Source of the DNA: Candidatus Cardinium hertigii
Lineage (GTDB): Bacteria > Bacteroidota > Bacteroidia > Cytophagales_A > Amoebophilaceae
NCBI RefSeq assembly: GCF_003788695.1
Contig: NZ_RARA01000027.1
Location: forward strand, 84,235-128,865
Direction: 5' to 3'
DNA: 44,631 nucleotides
The position numbers were made by a program, and so were the translations under genes. The notes below the pieces were generated by a model. It saw only the letters and a program-made list of their open reading frames with translations, was not told where the DNA came from and did no database searches. The first letter of the stretch is position 1. Each line of letters starts with the position of its first letter. Below, one piece after another: positions 40,231 to 44,631 of this stretch.

Positions 40231-41541
40231 CTACTCCCTTTCTGTTATATCTTTTTCTATTTCTGTTGTTGAGTAAAAAGTTTTTTCTATACATGCTACT
40301 ACTTTTTGTATAACTTGCTCATTATTGCATTCGGGGATATCCTTTTTTACTGGAATACCTACCTTATTACCATGACAGGATTCATATATTTTTATACATT
40401 CAAAATCTTTTTTATCTAACCCTTCTGCCAGTTGTGTATCAACAGGTAATAACATATCATGTTCAGTACCTCCAATAAGTTCTGCATAAGTATGATTAAG
40501 TTTTAGTAGGTCCTCTGCTGTAACAGAGGAGGACAATGGAAAAAATTCAGAGAAATTCAAAACGCCCGCAATGGCTGTAACAGGAACGCCAAGTTCTTTA
40601 ATACCTGAGGCAACATACCTTATAAAATCGCTACTTGGGCTTAAATCATCAGCACCACTCATGTGTTTTTTGCGCCTTTTGAACCCGTTGGTATGATTAT
40701 ATAAATATTTGGCTAAGCTAGGCATTTTTTCTGCTATCCCAGCATAATTTTTAAAAATATGTTTGAATAAATCCCGGCGGTAGCCTTTCTGTATTTTCTC
40801 TAAGATATTTTTTTCCTGATCTAATTTTTCTGTAACCCACTTAGGATTTTTGAAATGGTCCATTACTGGCGCTCCTTTCCAGGGCGTACCTATAGTTATC
40901 AATTGGTCGATAGTAATGCCAACTTCTCTTTTTAACACAGCTCCATATTCTTTAATAAGGGTAAAAGCACGTAATCCCCCTTGGCTATGACCTACTAGAA
41001 CTACATGCTTGTCACGGCCAATTAGTGTTTTAATTTCTTCATAAGCTAGTTCCGCTTGTTTTTTTATCGATAGCATTACACTGGGAGGTGAGTACCAAAC
41101 ATTACCCTTTTTATTAAGATCTTTATTGACACTTTTTAGTGCTACTATGGTAGCATGTGGAAATTTTTGTCGCAAAACTGCTTTCATCGTCTCAAAATCA
41201 TAGGAAATCCTACTTAATCCATGTAACAATACAATTGCTTGCGTATCCTCTTTTACTTTAGCGGTTTGTATTATTTTCGTATTTTTTTCCCGAAATGACT
41301 CGAAATCGTTTAACGAATTTATTTTTCGCTTATACCCCTCCCTCTGTTTATTTTTTTCTTTTGGTAAGGGTCGTTGTAGGAGTCGCTGTCGGGGTCGCTG
41401 TGGAGGTCGCTGTAAGGATCGTTCCATGATAGGATTTTTACAAGAACGAAGACCGCGACAACCTACGCTTATAAAGAAAGCAAAAATAAAGCTATATTTG
41501 TAAATAAATAGTAAAGTACGAGAACCTATGCTATACCGCAT
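40231..41541 (-). CDS. Lipoprotein alpha/beta-hydrolase (lipase-like)
   Basis: A 436-residue protein with a lipoprotein signal ('FAFFISVGC', Cys28), then a short Arg/Pro/Gln repeat ('QRPPQRPRQRLLQRPLPK', about 44-61) and an alpha/beta-hydrolase domain. The oxyanion strand is 'AIVLLHGLSR' (about 102-111), the nucleophile elbow 'VVLVGHSQGGLRAF' with Ser186, and 'LITIGTPWKGAP' follows, typical of lipases and PGAP1-like esterases. Candidate acid and base are Asp in 'EHDMLLPVDTQ' and His in 'ESCHGNKVG' near the C-terminus. The substrate is unknown; lipid ester hydrolysis at the cell surface is a reasonable inference. Confidence 0.8.
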   Translation of the reverse strand: MRYSIGSRTLLFIYKYSFIFAFFISVGCRGLRSCKNPIMERSLQRPPQRPRQRLLQRPLPKEKNKQREGYKRKINSLNDFESFREKNTKIIQTAKVKEDTQAIVLLHGLSRISYDFETMKAVLRQKFPHATIVALKSVNKDLNKKGNVWYSPPSVMLSIKKQAELAYEEIKTLIGRDKHVVLVGHSQGGLRAFTLIKEYGAVLKREVGITIDQLITIGTPWKGAPVMDHFKNPKWVTEKLDQEKNILEKIQKGYRRDLFKHIFKNYAGIAEKMPSLAKYLYNHTNGFKRRKKHMSGADDLSPSSDFIRYVASGIKELGVPVTAIAGVLNFSEFFPLSSSVTAEDLLKLNHTYAELIGGTEHDMLLPVDTQLAEGLDKKDFECIKIYESCHGNKVGIPVKKDIPECNNEQVIQKVVACIEKTFYSTTEIEKDITERE

Positions 41542-41933
41542 GCCAATCTGTTATACATTTGTAAAAATTTTATTATGCAGAAAAAACCTCTGCTATGCGC
41601 AACATCAGTTAATACATTAGCTTATTCCTTAAAACTTTACTCTACTCATATTTAATTAATATACTATTTTTCATTTTGTTTTACCAATACTTTTTTGCTT
41701 TGCTATTTAATTTAATTATTTACTAAATTGCTTTTTTGTGATCCTTCCCAGCATGGAAAGAATTAAGTACTATTACAAGCTGCTTATGTAGCATCAGTTT
41801 AAAAAATGGTTCTGTATGGTGCCAAGTATACTTGTAAAATGCGTAATATTTTCTATTACTAAATAAGAATATTAAAAACCAATCATGGCATATACAATCA
41901 GAATCAGAATCAGAATCAGAACAGCCAACTGTT
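41542..41933. other. Divergent intergenic region, hydrolase / pcrA
   Basis: A 392-bp AT-rich gap that should contain both promoters. No RNA gene or repeat copy was recognised. Its only clear structure is a short hexamer repeat just before the helicase start codon. Confidence 0.5.
41896..41919. repeat. AATCAG hexanucleotide repeat upstream of pcrA
   Basis: Four perfect AATCAG units followed by a partial one (AACAG), ending 14 nt before the ATG at 41934. Copy-number changes would alter the leader length of the helicase mRNA. Confidence 0.85.
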
Positions 41934-44189
41934 ATGCATATAACTGAAAGTTATCTTGCAGACCTGAATGAAATGCAAAAAATAGCTGTAATGGATACAG
42001 AAGGTCCATTCATGGTTATTGCAGCTGCTGGTTCAGGTAAAACCAAGGTATTAACCTCTAGAATAGTCCACGTGCTTAAAACAAAAAAAGCAGAGCCGCA
42101 TCAGATTCTTGCTTTAACGTTTACAAATAAAGCGGCTGCTGAAATGCGTCACCGTATAGAGGCCATAATGGGTAGCAAAGCCAAAGCCATATGGCTAGGA
42201 ACCTTTCATAGTGTTTTTGTTAAGCTATTGCGTCGTGAAGCGGGTAGTTTAGGTTATCCTTCCCATTTTAGTATTTACGATTCGGACGACAGCAAATCTT
42301 TGATCAAACAAATTATCAAAGAGTTAGCCCTCGATGAGCAAGTATATAAACCAAATGTTATATTGGGCCGTATGTCCCATGCTAAAAATAGACTTATTAC
42401 ACCACAGGCATATGGTTCAGATGCCACCTACCAAGCTGAAGATACTCGTATGCGTATGCCTAGATTCAGTGAGATTTTTATGAGATATACAAACTATTGC
42501 TTACAAGCTGGTGCCATGGATTTTGATGATTTGCTCTTACAAACCCATACATTGTTATATACCAATCCTGAATTAAGCGCAAAATATCAGCAGCAATTTC
42601 GTTATCTATTTATTGATGAATTTCAAGATACCAACTTGGTTCAATATAGTATTGCCAAAAAATTAGCAGCCCACCACCACAATATCTGTGTAGTAGGAGA
42701 TGATGCACAAAGTATCTATGCATTTAGAGGTGCAGATATCCAAAATATTTTACATTTTGCTAGTGACTATCCTCATCACCAAGTAACAAAATTAGAGCAA
42801 AATTATCGTTCTACCCAACATATTGTTGATGCAGCCAATAGCATTATTAGCTACAACGACGCCCAACTAAAGAAAAAGGTTTGGACAGCCAACAGCCTGG
42901 GGGAACCCATTGAAGTCCTAAGGTGCATATCTGATATAGAAGAAAGTCAATTGATAGCAGATACGCTTATAGAGCAAAAAATAAAGAACCAGTTGTTGTA
43001 TCGGGATTTTGCTATTTTATATCGTACTAATAATCAATCTAGAAATTTTGAAGAGGCATTGCGTAAAAAAAATATTCCCTACCGTATCGTAGGGGGACTT
43101 TCTTTTTATCAGCGAAAAGAGGTAAAAGACCTTTTAGCCTATTTGCGTTTTGTAGTGAATCATAATGATGCAGAAGCTTTTAAAAGAATTATTAATTTCC
43201 CTAAACGTGGTATTGGGCCTACTACCATACATAAAATATTTACGGCCTTATCCGAAAAGAATCTTACGCTTTGGACCCTATTGCGTAATCTAAGCAACTC
43301 TTTTAGCAGGCTTACTGCAGTGGCTATCTCGCATTTTGTAACATTCATTTGTACGATTTCTCTCAAATTAGAAAAGGAAGGAGAAAATGCTTATACCATA
43401 GCCGACTACGTTGCAAAAGAATCCGGCCTCTTAAAGGCACTTTATGAGGATAAAACGGTAGAAGGATTAACCCGCTATGGGCATATGCAAGAACTGTTGA
43501 ATAGCATTAAACAATTTGTAGATAATGCCGAAAATAATGATCCTAGCCTAGGCAGTTTTCTACAAGAAATAGCTTTAATTACCAATGAATATAAAGAAAA
43601 TACAGATCAGGATACGATTACACTCATGACCATTCACGCTTCTAAAGGACTAGAATTTAAATACATATACCTGGTAGGCATGGAAGAAGATCTTTTTCCT
43701 TCTGCTATGATGATAGGAAGTAAAGCAGACTTAGAAGAGGAACGACGTCTTTTCTATGTGGCCGTTACCCGTGCACAACTAAAACTAACCCTATCCTATG
43801 CTTTAAGCAGATATCGATTTGGCAAATCAACGCACACCCAGCCAAGTCGTTTTTTAAAAGAAATGAGTCTCCAATCCAAATCCAACTTATTTACTGCTAA
43901 ATTTATTCCTACGACTATGGCTAAAAAGACAACCCATACAGTTGAAACCCCTTCGGGGAAAATACCGACACAGCTTTACTCCTCTTTATCATCTAAGCAT
44001 ACAGTTTCCAGTGATTTGACGATCTTACAAATCGGAAATGAAGTGAACCATGCCCATTTTGGTGAAGGGAAAGTGGTTCAGCTGGTAGAATCTACAGGCG
44101 GGCGTAAAGCGGTCATTCTTTTTCATAACTTTGGAGAAAAGACACTTTTATTAAACTATGCAAAACTGGAGATACTTAAAACAGTATAA
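41934..44189 (+). CDS. UvrD/PcrA-type 3'-5' DNA helicase
   Basis: A 751-residue SF1A helicase of normal PcrA/UvrD length. Motifs: Q-motif 'LNEMQKIAV' (11-19), Walker A 'AAAGSGKTKVL' (30-40), Ia 'LALTFTNKAAAEM', II 'FIDEFQDTN', III 'CVVGDDAQSIYAFRGA', IV 'LEQNYRST', V 'ITLMTIHASKGLEFKYIYLVG' and VI 'RRLFYVAVTRAQLKLTLSYA'. The C-terminal Tudor-like tail is visible as 'IGNEVNHAHFGEGKVVQLVES', which in PcrA contacts RNA polymerase. It works in nucleotide excision repair and removal of stalled complexes. The start follows the Bacteroidota habit of no strong SD. A DUF4290 gene follows 33 nt later. Confidence 0.94.
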   Translation: MHITESYLADLNEMQKIAVMDTEGPFMVIAAAGSGKTKVLTSRIVHVLKTKKAEPHQILALTFTNKAAAEMRHRIEAIMGSKAKAIWLGTFHSVFVKLLRREAGSLGYPSHFSIYDSDDSKSLIKQIIKELALDEQVYKPNVILGRMSHAKNRLITPQAYGSDATYQAEDTRMRMPRFSEIFMRYTNYCLQAGAMDFDDLLLQTHTLLYTNPELSAKYQQQFRYLFIDEFQDTNLVQYSIAKKLAAHHHNICVVGDDAQSIYAFRGADIQNILHFASDYPHHQVTKLEQNYRSTQHIVDAANSIISYNDAQLKKKVWTANSLGEPIEVLRCISDIEESQLIADTLIEQKIKNQLLYRDFAILYRTNNQSRNFEEALRKKNIPYRIVGGLSFYQRKEVKDLLAYLRFVVNHNDAEAFKRIINFPKRGIGPTTIHKIFTALSEKNLTLWTLLRNLSNSFSRLTAVAISHFVTFICTISLKLEKEGENAYTIADYVAKESGLLKALYEDKTVEGLTRYGHMQELLNSIKQFVDNAENNDPSLGSFLQEIALITNEYKENTDQDTITLMTIHASKGLEFKYIYLVGMEEDLFPSAMMIGSKADLEEERRLFYVAVTRAQLKLTLSYALSRYRFGKSTHTQPSRFLKEMSLQSKSNLFTAKFIPTTMAKKTTHTVETPSGKIPTQLYSSLSSKHTVSSDLTILQIGNEVNHAHFGEGKVVQLVESTGGRKAVILFHNFGEKTLLLNYAKLEILKTV

Positions 44190-44222
44190 AAGCTATGTGC
44201 AAACTATTTATTACGATACCAT

Positions 44223-44631
44223 ATGTACGATTATAATACAGCTCGATCACCTTTGATACTTAAGGAGTATGGCAGAAATATACAGAAAATTATGGAACAG
44301 CTTGAGAATATTGATGACAAAAATGTTCGTACCCAAAAAGCCCATATTATGGTAAAGTTAATGGAAATCGTTAATCCTAACGCTGAATTGCTCCAAAAAC
44401 GCTGGGATGATCTTTTTATACTATCGAATTATCAATTGGATATTGACAGCCCTATTCCTAAGCCTGTTAAGAGCATAAATAGCCAGCAGCACTATATGCA
44501 TAGGCTACCTATGGAGCAGATCAAATACAAATATTATGGGCGGCATATGGAATTACTTATAAAAAAAATTAGTACCCTATCTTCTCCCAAAGAACAAGAG
44601 CAAATGCTTATAGCAGCTGGAAAACTTATGC
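44223..44631 (+). CDS. DUF4290 family protein (5' part, cut by window edge)
   Basis: The first 136 codons of a gene that continues past the window. 'YNTARSPLILKEYGRNIQKIMEQL' and 'KRWDDLFILSNYQLDIDSPIP' match the Bacteroidota-specific DUF4290 pattern ('YNterkpLvlpEYGRniQkmVd...LWdhLaimSdFkLDIDyPy'), and 'MHRLPMEQIKYKYYGRHMELLIKK' matches the conserved middle. Function is unknown. It has no signal or membrane segment. The 33-nt spacing after the helicase gene suggests co-transcription. This family supports a Bacteroidota origin for the window. Confidence 0.88.
   Translation, partial: MYDYNTARSPLILKEYGRNIQKIMEQLENIDDKNVRTQKAHIMVKLMEIVNPNAELLQKRWDDLFILSNYQLDIDSPIPKPVKSINSQQHYMHRLPMEQIKYKYYGRHMELLIKKISTLSSPKEQEQMLIAAGKLM

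Overview
The window looks like part of the chromosome of an AT-rich, reduced-genome intracellular Bacteroidota. The best fit is the Amoebophilaceae, close to Candidatus Cardinium or Candidatus Amoebophilus. Support comes from a Bacteroidota-type DUF4290 gene, a Gly-resume tmRNA, short epsilon-type AtpC, ankyrin-repeat proteins with secretion signals, many lipoprotein-like proteins, and a phage-tail-derived contractile injection gene set of the kind known in these endosymbionts. The taxonomic assignment is inference; no database was searched.

Layout. (1) 22-4594, minus: six genes of a contractile injection system (tail terminator-like DUF4255, an unknown protein, sheath, two small unknowns, gp19-like tube protein), running off the left edge. 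(2) 4718-14864, minus: orphan atpC with a terminator, a large secreted ankyrin protein, a RecB/AddA-like helicase that ends before its expected nuclease domain, and a pair of large lipoproteins. One of the pair has a C-terminal PHD/RING-like Cys/His cluster; the other has ankyrin repeats and a basic nuclear-localisation-like tail. (3) 15198-22474: an IS5-type transposase scar, an MFS transporter (minus), then der, an MCE/MlaD protein, a Bax-inhibitor-1 protein and dnaA (plus). (4) 22822-31427: a lipoprotein, a small outer-membrane-like protein, then on minus rimM, tmRNA and smpB (both trans-translation components within 1.5 kb), and the htrA-lptC-murG envelope operon. (5) 31603-35819, plus: cysS, a SPOR protein and an exbB-exbD-tonB energy-transduction set. 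(6) 35927-38641: a decayed lipoprotein leader, two low-complexity secreted proteins and a GH25 lysozyme. (7) 38676-44631: CCA-adding enzyme and a lipase-like lipoprotein (minus), then pcrA/uvrD and a DUF4290 gene cut by the right edge.

The most distinctive non-coding signal is an interspersed repeat family bounded by GTATCCGTTCA / TGAACGGATAC inverted ends. It occurs about ten times, often within 1-25 nt of a stop codon, and is built around strong hairpins. One copy has itself been interrupted by a 92-bp element with perfect 19-bp inverted ends and a 10-bp direct duplication, immediately upstream of the tmRNA. Together the genes describe a host-dependent bacterium that keeps core translation, replication and envelope functions and carries an injection apparatus plus several candidate secreted or surface host-interaction proteins.
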